64,000 nt of DNA, taken from Bowmanella dokdonensis. GTDB lineage: Bacteria > Pseudomonadota > Gammaproteobacteria > Enterobacterales > Alteromonadaceae. A program made the position numbers and the translations under genes. The notes under the pieces are model-generated. The model saw nothing but the letters and a program-made list of their open reading frames with translations. It ran no database searches and had not been told where the DNA came from. Shown here in pieces: positions 20,166 to 29,406 of the stretch; positions within the stretch are counted from its first letter, which is position 1, and each line of letters opens with the position of its first letter. The DNA lies in the NCBI RefSeq assembly GCF_017254865.1, contig NZ_JAFKCV010000015.1, positions 26,145 through 90,144 of the forward strand, read 5' to 3'.

Positions 20166-21083
20166 CTATCTGCCAGCTTGGCTATGAACGAAATCCAGTG
20201 CGCCGGTCACGGCAGCCACCTGGGCCAGCGCACATTGCTCGGCACTGGACTTGGGACTGTCCGGATACACCTCGGTGGTGGTCACATAAGGCGCACCCGT
20301 CATACCGGCACACAGGCCAAGAGCTTTGGTGTCGTAGTTGACCACGCCGGGCTGTACCACGGGCGAACCGATGAGCTGGTTATTCTCATCCGCCTCGGCG
20401 ATATGGGTAATCTTTTCCACCGCATCCAATACCGCCCGTTGCATCGCGGCTTCAGGCTTATGGCTGTCACCCACCAGGTAGAACCCATCGGGAAAATTCC
20501 AGTTGGTATGCTCGGTGCCGTCACGGGCGGCCAGGGCGGGCCGAAACTCGCTGTTATCCGAGTCAGTGGTCTCATGCAGGTCCACATGCAGAAGAACGTT
20601 GGCCCCCAGTTCCTGCAGGTACAGCATAATGGCCGCAGACTCCGGCGCCGGACTGTTTGGCACAAAGGAGCGGTTGGGGTCGATGGCAAAAGGATTCCAA
20701 CGGTTAATGGTTTCATAGCCCCAGGGGCTGATACAGGGGGCAATCAGCAGGTTCCAGTCGCTGGTGTACTGTGCCGCCTTGTCCCTGGCAAAGCGCAGGG
20801 CGCCCTGTACGCCGCTGGTTTCATAGCCGTGCACCCCCCCGGTTATCAGCGCTACCGGCTTGTCGTTCTGCCAGTTTTGGCTTTTTAACAGATAAAGGGG
20901 GTAGTCACTTTGGTACTGCAATAATCCGTACTGAACGATGTCAAAATAGTCCTTCAGCTCTTCGAGCTGGCAGACCACTTCATCAAAATAGGAACGCTGA
21001 ACGACCTGCGCAGCCACCCAGGCGGCTTTTTCGGCTTCACCCCAGGGTTTGCCCGGGGTACCGATAGGATAGGACTGACTCAT
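20166..21083 (-). CDS. M14 family metallopeptidase (carboxypeptidase-like)
   Basis: A 305-residue zinc carboxypeptidase-like protein without a signal peptide. Zinc ligands: His and Glu in GGVHGYETSG, and His in HVDLHETTD. The general base Glu is probably in TTTEVYPD. INRWNPFAIDPNRSF provides the substrate-binding Asn-Arg. This branch resembles succinylglutamate desuccinylase / aspartoacylase-like M14 enzymes, but the substrate is not certain. AAGGA precedes the ATG. It heads a two-gene operon with the alpha/beta-hydrolase. Confidence 0.88.
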   Translation of the reverse strand: MSQSYPIGTPGKPWGEAEKAAWVAAQVVQRSYFDEVVCQLEELKDYFDIVQYGLLQYQSDYPLYLLKSQNWQNDKPVALITGGVHGYETSGVQGALRFARDKAAQYTSDWNLLIAPCISPWGYETINRWNPFAIDPNRSFVPNSPAPESAAIMLYLQELGANVLLHVDLHETTDSDNSEFRPALAARDGTEHTNWNFPDGFYLVGDSHKPEAAMQRAVLDAVEKITHIAEADENNQLIGSPVVQPGVVNYDTKALGLCAGMTGAPYVTTTEVYPDSPKSSAEQCALAQVAAVTGALDFVHSQAGR

Positions 21084-21145
21084 AATTTCCTTGAGTTGGC
21101 TTAAAACCCCAAGGATACCAGAGTGTCAGGCATTTGCGCGTCCAC

Positions 21146-21604
21146 TCAGGCAATGTCCAGGGTCATAAACACCGAGTTGGGATCGTCCTTGTACTGGGCG
21201 AAGGGTCCGCAAATCTGAAAACCATGCCTGGCGTAAAGGGCCCTGGCCGGGGCAAAAAAGTCCATGGAGCCGGTTTCGAGACTGACCTTCTTATGGCCGC
21301 TTTGCCTTGCCTGATCCAGGATATGCTGGAGTAAGGTGGATGCCACGCCCCTGCCCCGGTATTGTGCCGCCGTGCGCATGGACTTGATCTCCCCGTGATG
21401 GGGGTCCAGGGCTTTAATGGCACCACAACCGATGAGGTTGTTGCTATCCCACACCGTCCAGAATCGAATCTGCGGCTGTCTCAGTCCCTCAAGATCCAGC
21501 GCATGTTTGCTCTCTGGCGGCGATATGGATCGCATATCCTCGATATGCTGCTGTAAAAAACGGGCAATCTCTGGCCCGCTCAGATCATCCAGTCGAATCT
21601 GCAT
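21146..21604 (-). CDS. GNAT family N-acetyltransferase
   Basis: A 152-residue acetyltransferase from the ATG at 21604, chosen because AAGGAT lies 8 nt upstream; the frame continues upstream only through the inverted repeat at 21633-21671. Motif A is seen as EIKSMRTAAQYRGRGVASTLLQHIL, and the C-terminal part has LETGSMDFFAPARALYARHGF. The pattern resembles the YwnH/PhnO-like and histone-acetyltransferase-like small GNATs. The substrate is unknown. Confidence 0.9.
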   Translation of the reverse strand: MQIRLDDLSGPEIARFLQQHIEDMRSISPPESKHALDLEGLRQPQIRFWTVWDSNNLIGCGAIKALDPHHGEIKSMRTAAQYRGRGVASTLLQHILDQARQSGHKKVSLETGSMDFFAPARALYARHGFQICGPFAQYKDDPNSVFMTLDIA

Positions 21605-21632
21605 GGTTTGTATCCTTGTGTTGCTGTGCGCT

Positions 21633-21671
21633 TGGCAGCCTGATGCATCAGTTTGATGCATCAGGCTGCCA
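21633..21671. repeat. Perfect 18-bp inverted repeat, 3-nt loop, in the GNAT leader
   Basis: TGGCAGCCTGATGCATCA, GTT, then the exact reverse complement. Each arm ends in TGATGCATCA, itself a perfect 10-bp palindrome, so the site is also a direct repeat of two palindromes. It lies 29 bp upstream of the GNAT start. With no T-run on either side it is not a simple terminator. It could be a tandem operator or an mRNA 5' stem. Confidence 0.7.
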
Positions 21672-21942
21672 GCTTGCTTTAGTCTGGTGCAGCCAAACCC
21701 GGCCGGGTCCCAGATGCCGCTTATTACCGGCTGGGGATCCCGCCTGTTTCGGCAGTGCTCAGGTTAATCCGGAGCGGTTTGGTGAGCTTTTATCAAGGAC
21801 CATGCCAATACGCCAATATACGCAAGTTCCTTTCACTTTCTATCTATGGCTTAGCGTTATCTGCGCAAACAGGAAATCCCGCCGGGATGACACCCCGGCC
21901 CGGCTTGGGCTAAACTAGCGGCCCTATTACTCTGCCGATGCT

Positions 21943-22680
21943 GTGATGATTTCCTCCTCAAAAGACGCCATCTATTCCCGTCCCCTGGACCAGGTAGCCG
22001 ACTTTCGCTTCGATGAACATGTGGCTGAGGTCTTCCCGGATATGATCCAGCGCTCTGTTCCCGGCTACGCCACCATAGTGGATGCCATCGGTCAGATGGC
22101 CGGCCGCTATGCCGGCGCCGACAGTCTTATCTACGATCTGGGCTGTTCACTGGGCGCGGTCAGTCTGGCGGTAAGCCGCTACATACAGACCCCGGGTTGT
22201 AGAATCATCGCGGTGGATAACTCACAGGCCATGGCCGAGCGTTGCCGGCGCCATGTGCAGACTTTTAGATCCGATACCCCTATCGAAGTGGTTTGCGAGG
22301 ATCTGCAGAATATCCCAATCAGCAATGCATCGATGATCCTGATGAACTTTACCCTCCAGTTTATCGAGCCCGGCCAGCGTCAGGCCATACTCGACAAGAT
22401 TTACCAGGGGTTGAATCCGGGCGGGGTGCTGGTGCTGTCGGAGAAGATTCGCCATCCCACTGAGGCCGGTAACGAACTGCTGGTGGAGCTTCATCACGAG
22501 TTCAAACGCCGTAATGGCTACAGTGAGCTGGAGATCAGCCAGAAACGCACGGCACTGGAAAATGTGATGCGCACCGACAGTTTCAAGGAACACGAAGAGC
22601 GATTGCGACAGGCGGGTTTTTCCGATGTGATCCTGTGGTTTAAGTGCTTTAACTTTGCGTCGATGGTGGCCATCAAATGA
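21943..22680 (+). CDS. cmoA: Carboxy-SAM synthase CmoA
   Basis: Makes carboxy-S-adenosylmethionine from SAM and prephenate, the donor for the cmo5U modification of wobble uridine in tRNA. The 245 residues (E. coli 247) contain the SAM motif [18 protein letters not shown], the family N terminus [15 protein letters not shown] and MNFTLQFI. The start is either GTG at 21943 or ATG at 21946; neither has a clear Shine-Dalgarno. It overlaps cmoB by 4 nt (ATGA), so the two are translationally coupled. Confidence 0.96.
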   Translation: MMISSSKDAIYSRPLDQVADFRFDEHVAEVFPDMIQRSVPGYATIVDAIGQMAGRYAGADSLIYDLGCSLGAVSLAVSRYIQTPGCRIIAVDNSQAMAERCRRHVQTFRSDTPIEVVCEDLQNIPISNASMILMNFTLQFIEPGQRQAILDKIYQGLNPGGVLVLSEKIRHPTEAGNELLVELHHEFKRRNGYSELEISQKRTALENVMRTDSFKEHEERLRQAGFSDVILWFKCFNFASMVAIK

Positions 22681-23651
22681 GTCAGGTTAAAGAGGAGTTC
22701 CAACAGTTTTATCGGACTATTGCCGGCAGCCGGTTCAGCGACTGGCTTGAGATATTGCCCGCACAGATTGCCGCCTGGTGCCTGCAGAACAGGACCGAGC
22801 TGGATAAATGGCAGAAACTGCTGGGCAAACTGCCAAGCCTTAAGTCCTCGGGTATCGATCTGCTCAACCAGGTGCGGGTGGGCAGCGAGACGGACGTCGA
22901 CGACTATACCCGCAAACAAATCATCGGTCTGCTGCAGCAGTTCAAGCCCTGGCGCAAAGGCCCCTTCCACCTGCATGGCATCCATCTGGACACCGAATGG
23001 CGCTCGGATTGGAAATGGGACCGGGTGCTGCCGCACTTAAGTCCGTTAAGAGATCGCAATGTGCTGGATGTGGGCAGCGGCAGCGGATATCACCTCTGGC
23101 GGATGCGCGGCCAGGGGGCAAGATTCGTGGTAGGGGTGGATCCTTACCCGCTGTTTCTGATGCAGTTTCTGATCCTAAAGCATTTTATCGGCGATGCAGA
23201 CGTTTATCAGTTGCCGCTGGGTATCGAACATCTGCCGCCACTTAAACAGTTTGATACGGTGTTTTCCATGGGGGTGCTCTATCACAGAAAGAGTCCCATG
23301 GACTTTCTGAGCCAGCTTAAGGGGCTGCTCAGAAAAGGCGGCGAGCTGGTGCTGGAAACCCTGGTGGTGGAAGGTGACGAGCAAAGAGTGTTGCTGCCCG
23401 GCGAGCGCTACGCGCAGATGCGGAATGTCTGGTTTATTCCCAGTCCCGCTGCGCTGGAGATCTGGCTGCAAAAAGCCGGTTTCAGCGATATTCGCACCGT
23501 GGATATCTCCACCACCTCAACGGATGAACAACGCAGCACCGAATGGATGACCACCCATTCCCTGCAGGACTTTCTGGATCCCGAGGATTCGACCCGAACC
23601 ATTGAAGGCTACCCTGCCCCCATCCGCGCCGTCGTGGTCGCCCAAGCCTGA
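22677..23651 (+). CDS. cmoB: tRNA U34 carboxymethyltransferase CmoB
   Basis: Transfers the carboxymethyl group of carboxy-SAM to 5-hydroxyuridine at tRNA position 34, completing cmo5U. The 324 residues equal the family length. Seen: the N-terminal helical domain, [24 protein letters not shown], the SAM motif [26 protein letters not shown] and [11 protein letters not shown]. It works with CmoA in one operon. Confidence 0.96.
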   Translation: MSQVKEEFQQFYRTIAGSRFSDWLEILPAQIAAWCLQNRTELDKWQKLLGKLPSLKSSGIDLLNQVRVGSETDVDDYTRKQIIGLLQQFKPWRKGPFHLHGIHLDTEWRSDWKWDRVLPHLSPLRDRNVLDVGSGSGYHLWRMRGQGARFVVGVDPYPLFLMQFLILKHFIGDADVYQLPLGIEHLPPLKQFDTVFSMGVLYHRKSPMDFLSQLKGLLRKGGELVLETLVVEGDEQRVLLPGERYAQMRNVWFIPSPAALEIWLQKAGFSDIRTVDISTTSTDEQRSTEWMTTHSLQDFLDPEDSTRTIEGYPAPIRAVVVAQA

Positions 23652-23849
23652 GATCCTGCTCAGTCACAGCCAGGTCCACGGGGGCTAAAAGAAAGTCAAA
23701 TCACAGGCAAGCCCTTGGCTTTGACAAATAAAGGTTATAATGAGACCCCAGTGGGATACCAAACACCTCTTATATCCCAATGATAGGAAAGGGAACGGTC
23801 CTTTTCGACCGCCGCACAATCACCCCATTAACAACAATAAGAGCCAGGT

Positions 23850-26072
23850 ATGGAGAGTACCGGCCACTGGAGAAAAACGTTGAGCTATAAAAAACCAACC
23901 CCTTCACTTGCCAGGTTGTCCCTGGTGGGAGCAGCTATTTCACTGGCACTTAACCCGCAACTTCAGGCTCAGGAGCAGGAGTCTGTGTCCACCGACGAGC
24001 GCATCGAAGCCATTACCGTCACCGCAGCCAAGCGCTCACAGGTAATTTATGAAGTCCCTATTGCGCTGAGCGCTTTTAGCGGTGACGCGCTGGCCGCCCA
24101 GGGCATCACCGACCTGACAGACGTGGGCAAGTTTGTGCCCAACCTGAATGTTACCGGCTTTTCTGCCGGACATACCTCGTCGGCCAACCCTTTTATCCGC
24201 GGCATCGGCCTGCAGGATCACCTGATTACCACCGATCCCGGTGTCAGTGTGTATGTGGACGGCGTCTATTTGGGTCGCCAGGTGGGCCAGAACTGGAACC
24301 TCAACAATATCGAGCGTATTGAGGTGCTGCGAGGTCCCCAGGGGACACTTTATGGGCGTAACTCTATCGGCGGCGCCATCAATATCATTACCAAGCAGCC
24401 CGATGCGGATTCCGTGAGCAAGATCACCCTGGAGGCCGGGACCCGGGGTCGGACCAAAGCCGACGCCTTTATCAACAGGGGATTGACGGACAATTTATCC
24501 TTTAACCTGAACGCCGGTTATAACCATAGGGACGGCATCGGGGAATTTATCAATGTGCCCAATGCCGAGTACGACGTGGGCGAGACCCGTGAGTTCTACG
24601 GGCGGTTGTCGGTGAGATATGCCCCCGACGATGACTTCAGCCTGGTGTTTACTGCCGATGCCAATGATGGCGAAGGCGGTCTGCGTCCCTATACCACCTT
24701 GATTGATGAAGTACCCAACGGCGCCTACTATACCGGCATGCGTTTTGGAGCCCCAACCCCCTCTGGCCCCCTGCGCAATTCAGATCAGGCCGATGACCCT
24801 TACGATAATGCCACCGGCACCGAGGAGGTGACCACTGTCAGTAATGAGGCAAGCGGTGTGTCTCTGACCGCCGACTGGAACTGGTCAGATACGCTGTCTT
24901 CCCGGGCCATCTTCAGTCAGCGCAGCTCCGAGTACAAAGCCGGCCTTGATGATGACGGTACCATCTATGCTCTGGACCACTATCCCGAGCGCGGCGATGC
25001 CGACCAGACTTCAGTGGAGTTCCAGCTTAACGGCTATATGGGCGATGTGGATTTCGTCTCCGGTCTTTACTGGTTTAAAGAGGAAGGCAGCAACCGCCAG
25101 GGCGAGGATTCCAGTTTTAACGGCGGCCCAAACCTGCTGGAACTGGATCAGGAAACGACCAGCCGGGCGGTGTTTGTAAACGTCGGTTACGATGTTAGCC
25201 TGGATCTGCGCGTCTCAGGCGGCGTACGCTATACCAGGGATGAAAAACAAGCCACTGCCAACGTGGGTATCGGTCCGTTCTACTCTGAAGATGACTGGAG
25301 TGAGGTCAGTTATGACCTGTCGGCCAATTACACCATGGAAAACGGCCTGAATGTGTACGGCAGCATCCAGAGCGGCTATCAGTCAGGTCAGTTCCCTGCA
25401 AGACCATATTGTTTGTTTGGCGATCCCAATTGCTTCGTGGCCAGCGACAACATCACCGCAGTCAATTACGAAATGGGCCTCAAAGGCCAGTTGACAGACA
25501 ACTTCAGCATGAGCATTGCCCTGTTTAATACCGAGTACGAAGACCTGCCTTACCAGGTCAGCACCACCTCAGAGGGCGGCTTCAACACCACTAACCTGGT
25601 GGTCGAGCAAACCTCAAGGGGTATCGAGTGGGAAAGCACTGCCTATATCGGTGATAACTTTAAGCTGCATACCAGTCTGGGCTACATAGACGTGGATGTG
25701 GACGAGCAGGACGGGGTCAAGCCGGTGGCCCCCCTGACGCCCGAGCTGACCTTGTCGATCAGTCCGTCCTATGAGTATGAAATGGCCAGTGGCGCTGTTC
25801 TGGATTTCCGGGTGGATTATTCTTTTCGGGATGAAATGTACGGGGAACCCAGCTCCGATCCTGGTCGCATGACCTTATTGGACAGCCGTGAACTGGTGAA
25901 TATGGATATCGCCTACACCCCGGCCCAGGGTAACTGGAAACTGGCCCTGTATGGTCGCAATATCTTCGATGAGCGATACGACAACGCCAGGCTGAACACA
26001 GGGGACTATATTCTGCGCATACTCAGCAACGATGCCAGTGAGTTCGGCCTGCGCTTTACCGCCGAGTTTTAG
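23850..26072 (+). CDS. TonB-dependent outer-membrane receptor
   Basis: A 740-residue receptor. Signal peptide about 1-40 (basic start, LSLVGAAISLALNPQLQAQ); plug domain with AITVTAAKRSQVIYEVPIALSAFSG, FIRGIGLQDH, VYVDGVYLGR and EVLRGPQGTLYGRNSIGGAINIITKQP; then a 22-strand barrel ending in FGLRFTAEF with terminal Phe. It belongs to the large receptor class of Alteromonadales and sphingomonads used for iron chelates, vitamins or plant-derived compounds; the ligand is unknown. No TonB partner or ABC gene is adjacent. The 198-bp upstream gap has a TATAAT at 23736 with a poor -35. Confidence 0.93.
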   Translation: MESTGHWRKTLSYKKPTPSLARLSLVGAAISLALNPQLQAQEQESVSTDERIEAITVTAAKRSQVIYEVPIALSAFSGDALAAQGITDLTDVGKFVPNLNVTGFSAGHTSSANPFIRGIGLQDHLITTDPGVSVYVDGVYLGRQVGQNWNLNNIERIEVLRGPQGTLYGRNSIGGAINIITKQPDADSVSKITLEAGTRGRTKADAFINRGLTDNLSFNLNAGYNHRDGIGEFINVPNAEYDVGETREFYGRLSVRYAPDDDFSLVFTADANDGEGGLRPYTTLIDEVPNGAYYTGMRFGAPTPSGPLRNSDQADDPYDNATGTEEVTTVSNEASGVSLTADWNWSDTLSSRAIFSQRSSEYKAGLDDDGTIYALDHYPERGDADQTSVEFQLNGYMGDVDFVSGLYWFKEEGSNRQGEDSSFNGGPNLLELDQETTSRAVFVNVGYDVSLDLRVSGGVRYTRDEKQATANVGIGPFYSEDDWSEVSYDLSANYTMENGLNVYGSIQSGYQSGQFPARPYCLFGDPNCFVASDNITAVNYEMGLKGQLTDNFSMSIALFNTEYEDLPYQVSTTSEGGFNTTNLVVEQTSRGIEWESTAYIGDNFKLHTSLGYIDVDVDEQDGVKPVAPLTPELTLSISPSYEYEMASGAVLDFRVDYSFRDEMYGEPSSDPGRMTLLDSRELVNMDIAYTPAQGNWKLALYGRNIFDERYDNARLNTGDYILRILSNDASEFGLRFTAEF

Positions 26073-26076
26073 AGCG

Positions 26077-26112
26077 CAATCTATGGCGGCCCGGGCCGCC
26101 ATAGATTGTTGT
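26077..26112 (+). terminator. Palindromic terminator after the TonB receptor
   Basis: A perfect 32-bp palindrome (two 16-base arms; the left arm is CAATCTATGGCGGCCC) five bases after the stop codon, followed by TTGTGTTTTC. The stem is very strong and the T-tract imperfect. Confidence 0.85.
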
Positions 26113-26208
26113 GTTTTCACCCCTTGGGCATCCTGAAACCGGCGAGTATACCTGTTGTCTGCAACAGCTTTCTCCTCCCAGGATACCCCCAGGCGGGGCC
26201 CTGGCCAG

Positions 26209-26502
26209 TCAGTCGTTCCTTTTTCTAAACAAAGATTTAACCCCTCCAAGCAGCGTGTATGTCAACACAACAGTCACCAAAAACTGGCCGGCCATCTGCA
26301 GTGCCAGCTTAGGCCAGAAGTGGATCTCTTCGGTGAACAGATCCAGCACCAGATTGCCGGGAAACAGCAGCACAGGAAACCACTGCCAGCCGCCTCCCAC
26401 AATATGCCAGTTGTAGACAAAGGCCAGCAGCCCGGTTATCAACGAGACAACGCCGGCTTTGACAGCCAGCGCTGCCAGTTGGCCTGGTTTGAACCTAAAC
26501 AC
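26209..26502 (-). CDS. Small membrane protein coupled to the receptor gene
   Basis: A 97-residue protein with hydrophobic segments at about 8-30, 38-55 and 68-88, and a basic C terminus (FRKRND). It starts with GTG at 26502, which shares its first base with the TAG stop of the TonB receptor gene, so it is probably translated by termination-reinitiation. I do not recognise a family. The tight coupling suggests an inner-membrane partner of the receptor system. Confidence 0.65.
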   Translation of the reverse strand: MFRFKPGQLAALAVKAGVVSLITGLLAFVYNWHIVGGGWQWFPVLLFPGNLVLDLFTEEIHFWPKLALQMAGQFLVTVVLTYTLLGGVKSLFRKRND

Positions 26503-28550
26503 TACTTATACCTATAGGAAAGTGTCACTCTGACCGTGCGTGGTTCGATCACGTGATAATGAATATCTTCTACCCCGTCTGCCGGCTCGCCAGCCAGACG
26601 GGATGCATAAAAATAATCAATGTCATGATCATTGGCGTCAAATACATTAAGCACCTCGGCGCGCAGCGCAAACTGCGACCAGCGTTTTTCTGCCAGCAAG
26701 TTCACTACCGTCGACGGGTCTGACTGCCGGCTTGCCGTTTCATCCAGCGGGCGTTCACCGAAATGGCGCACTCTCAGGGTTGTTGTGATCCCATTTTGCA
26801 TAGCATAGCTGGCACCGGCCTGAATGACCTGGTCGATGGCTCCTGGTATTTCACTGCCCTCAAGGTTATCGTCGAAGCGGCTTTGCGAGGCAGCGTATTC
26901 AATATCCAGAGTCAGCCCACGGGTGGGGCGGTAATAGGCTGTCAGTTCAAACCCATTGCGTTTACTGGGGCGGCTTGCTTCGGTGTTACCGGCATCACCC
27001 ACGAACAATAACTCACTGTCGAGCGACAGTTGCCAGAGTGAAACCGAGGCATTCAGTTGGTCGGATATCTGCGTACGCCAGCCAATCTCACTGCCGTGAG
27101 AGCGCACTAACGGATCCACTGGCGTCACTGCGCTGCCATCATTCGGATCGATAACCGTGGTGGTGCCTCGGGCGTCATTGGAGTGAAAACCCTGCCCTGC
27201 AGCGAGATACAGCTCGTTATTATCATTTAACAGATAGGTGGCACTGCCTTTGAACGACACCAGACTGTCGTCACGTTCGCCGCTGTTGGCAGTCAAATCG
27301 ACACCTGAGTCGTTTTCATTCAGGCGGGTTTGCACGTCAAAATCGTAATGGTCATAGCGCACTCCCCCGCTTAGACGGATATTTTCGCTCAGCGGGTATT
27401 GCACCGAGGCATACAGCGAAGTGCTTAGCTGTTCGACGGTATCACTTCGCACACCGCCAAGGCGCTGGCGCGCAGCGGTTTTGAACAGCCCGACTTCGTC
27501 GATGTTATCCAACTGCAGCGCGCCGCCGAGCGTCACCCGGGCATTGAACAAATCGAAGTGATAATGCCCGTTCAGCCCGTAGATCTTACGCTTATCGACC
27601 TGCTCAAACTGGTCACCATCCACGGGGTTATCCAGAAAATAAGTAAAGTTGGACCACAGGTTCATATCGTAATCAATGACGTAAGCGGACAAACTGCCCT
27701 GCTGCCAGTCTATTGCAGTTGACAGACTGTAGCGGCTGGACTCGCCGCCTACGGTCGGATCGATAACCCCCAGTTCACTGATAAGACCTGCCTCAACGGC
27801 CCGCTGCGGGATCTGGTCTGCACTGTTCCAGCGATTGTCGTAGCCCATCAGGGTCAAAGACCATTGCCCGCCGGCTGCCGGTTGCACGTACTTGGCGAGG
27901 AAATTGGTTTTGCCCACATCTTCGTCAATCCCTTGCCAGGGGCCGTCATAGCGTTGCTGTTCAACTGCTGCCAGTACCCGCCCCTGGCCGAGCGTATAGC
28001 CACCGTAACCCAGTGCGCGCACGAACTGATCTTCGCCAAGGGTGAGTTTTAGTGTGGGGGCTTCAAGCCGTGACAGGGTCTGAAAATGGGCACTTCCAGC
28101 ACTTGAGAAGTCGCCCACGTCGCTGTAATAAGGGCCTTTCTTGAAATGCAGGGTATCGATTAATTCAGGAATAATGAAATTTAAATCGGTGTAGCCCTGC
28201 CCGTGTCCGTGGGTACGCATATTGACCGGCATACCGTCAATATGGGTCGCAAAGTCAGTACCATGATCCAGGTTAAAGCCACGCAAAAAATACTGATTGG
28301 CCTTTCCGCTACCGCTGTGCTGGGTTGCCACCATGCCAGGCACCAACTCCATCATCTCGCCAATCCGCAGCATGGGCCGGATGTTGATTTCCTGCTGGCC
28401 AACGTAACCTTCAGATGCGGAAACCGCCGCGCCAATCATATCGGTCTGATGTCCCAGAACCGTGATTTTTTCAATGCTGTCATCAGCACAAAGTATGGGT
28501 GAGAGAGTAACGCCGATAAACCAGGTCCCGGCAAACCGTGGGATTCGCAT
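26502..28550 (-). CDS. TonB-dependent receptor next to the ECF sigma/DUF4331 cluster
   Basis: A 682-residue outer-membrane receptor. Signal peptide about 1-22; plug with ITVLGHQTDMIGAAVSASEGYVGQQEI, YFLRGFNLDHGTDFATHIDGMPVN and THGHGQGYTDLNFIIPELIDTLHFKKGPY; barrel ending in RTVRVTLSYRYK. The His-rich THGHGQGY and DGMPVN segments mark a separate subgroup from the receptor at 23850. The ligand is unknown. AAGGA lies 9 nt before the ATG. A TGCATCTAA element in the leader, placed exactly as in the divergent sigma operon, suggests control by the adjacent ECF sigma factor. Confidence 0.9.
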   Translation of the reverse strand: MRIPRFAGTWFIGVTLSPILCADDSIEKITVLGHQTDMIGAAVSASEGYVGQQEINIRPMLRIGEMMELVPGMVATQHSGSGKANQYFLRGFNLDHGTDFATHIDGMPVNMRTHGHGQGYTDLNFIIPELIDTLHFKKGPYYSDVGDFSSAGSAHFQTLSRLEAPTLKLTLGEDQFVRALGYGGYTLGQGRVLAAVEQQRYDGPWQGIDEDVGKTNFLAKYVQPAAGGQWSLTLMGYDNRWNSADQIPQRAVEAGLISELGVIDPTVGGESSRYSLSTAIDWQQGSLSAYVIDYDMNLWSNFTYFLDNPVDGDQFEQVDKRKIYGLNGHYHFDLFNARVTLGGALQLDNIDEVGLFKTAARQRLGGVRSDTVEQLSTSLYASVQYPLSENIRLSGGVRYDHYDFDVQTRLNENDSGVDLTANSGERDDSLVSFKGSATYLLNDNNELYLAAGQGFHSNDARGTTTVIDPNDGSAVTPVDPLVRSHGSEIGWRTQISDQLNASVSLWQLSLDSELLFVGDAGNTEASRPSKRNGFELTAYYRPTRGLTLDIEYAASQSRFDDNLEGSEIPGAIDQVIQAGASYAMQNGITTTLRVRHFGERPLDETASRQSDPSTVVNLLAEKRWSQFALRAEVLNVFDANDHDIDYFYASRLAGEPADGVEDIHYHVIEPRTVRVTLSYRYK

Positions 28551-28604
28551 ACGTCATTGTCCTTAAGTTGAGTGTGCTTGAAAGCTTACTCCGCATGCGC
28601 CGTT

Positions 28605-28613
28605 TTAGATGCA
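28605..28613 (-). promoter_or_regulatory. Candidate ECF -35 element of the receptor gene
   Basis: TGCATCTAA on the minus strand. It ends 55 nt before the receptor ATG, the same distance as in the DUF4331 and sigma genes, and the nonamer is identical to the DUF4331 one. At the -10 position the sequence is GGAGTAA, sharing only the central GT with TTCGTTT, so the promoter would be weaker or the -10 more degenerate. Confidence 0.5.
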
Positions 28614-28815
28614 GTTAACGTTGGATATTTACAAAACACGGGTGAATCAGTTTTTTCTAGCTGCTTGAAAAAGCCAGGCTTCACGATCATTTAACGGGCA
28701 CGACTTCGATCAAAAACTGGCATCGCAGTGAAAGTCTGCCAGACTGACGTGACGCCAATCAAACCTGATTGTAGCGTCTATCCAGTGTGCCAATTCAACG
28801 TCAATCACCGGCTTG

Positions 28816-28843
28816 TGAATCCAAAATTGCCGGATGTTCGTTT
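28816..28843 (+). promoter_or_regulatory. Candidate ECF promoter of the sigma/anti-sigma operon
   Basis: TGAATCCAA, then 12 nt, then TTCGTTT, ending 36 nt before the sigma start. The same arrangement occurs before the DUF4331 gene. It would make the sigma factor self-activating. The rest of the 328-bp gap 28551-28878 holds no gene that I can support. Confidence 0.6.
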
Positions 28844-28878
28844 AATACGTAGGACGCTTATTATCCCTAAGGATCCCC

Positions 28879-29406
28879 ATGGAACATGAAGAGCTCTTTC
28901 CACTGCTTTGCGCCACCGCCGATGGAAAACGCGAGGCCTTTACCAGACTCTACAGCATCACCAGCGGACAGCTATATGCCGTTGCCCTGAAGATGCTCAA
29001 GCACAGAGAACTGGCTGAAGAGGCTACTCAGGATGCCTTTATAAAAATATGGCATGGCGCATCCAGTTATCAGCGGAGCAAAGGCACTGTGCTGACCTGG
29101 ATGGTCAGCATTGTCAGGTATAGGGCCCTGGATCTGATGCGCTATCACAACATTCGCAATGAAGTGGTTCTGGATGCGGAGAATCAGGCGCCGGCCACTC
29201 AAATGCCCCTTCCCACATCAGAAAGACGCCGCCTGGCCGAATGTCTCGATGAGTTGGATCAGCAGCAGCGACAGGCGATTCATCTGGCTTTTTACGGTGG
29301 GCTTTCCCATCAGGAAGTGGTCGCACATTTGGATACCCCGCTGGGTACAGTGAAAAGCTGGATTCGTCGTGGTCTTCAGAGTCTGCAAAGGTGCCTGTCA
29401 TTATGA
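28879..29406 (+). CDS. ECF-type RNA polymerase sigma factor
   Basis: A 175-residue extracytoplasmic-function sigma factor with region 2 (FTRLYSITSGQLYAVALKMLKHRELAEEATQDAFIKIW and GTVLTWMVSIVRYRALDLMR) and region 4 (LDELDQQQRQAIHLAFYGGLSHQEVVAHLDTPLGTVKSWIRRGL). It resembles the SigK/RskA-linked groups. AAGGAT precedes the ATG. The anti-sigma gene follows with ATGA overlap. The same element is found before this gene, the DUF4331 gene and the divergent receptor gene, defining a probable local regulon. The signal it answers is unknown. Confidence 0.95.
   Translation: MEHEELFPLLCATADGKREAFTRLYSITSGQLYAVALKMLKHRELAEEATQDAFIKIWHGASSYQRSKGTVLTWMVSIVRYRALDLMRYHNIRNEVVLDAENQAPATQMPLPTSERRRLAECLDELDQQQRQAIHLAFYGGLSHQEVVAHLDTPLGTVKSWIRRGLQSLQRCLSL

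Noticed and set aside
23721..23741. TTGACA and TATAAT before the TonB receptor as a sigma-70 promoter
   Set aside because: The spacer is only 9 bp; TTGGCT at 15 bp is a poor alternative. No promoter is called.
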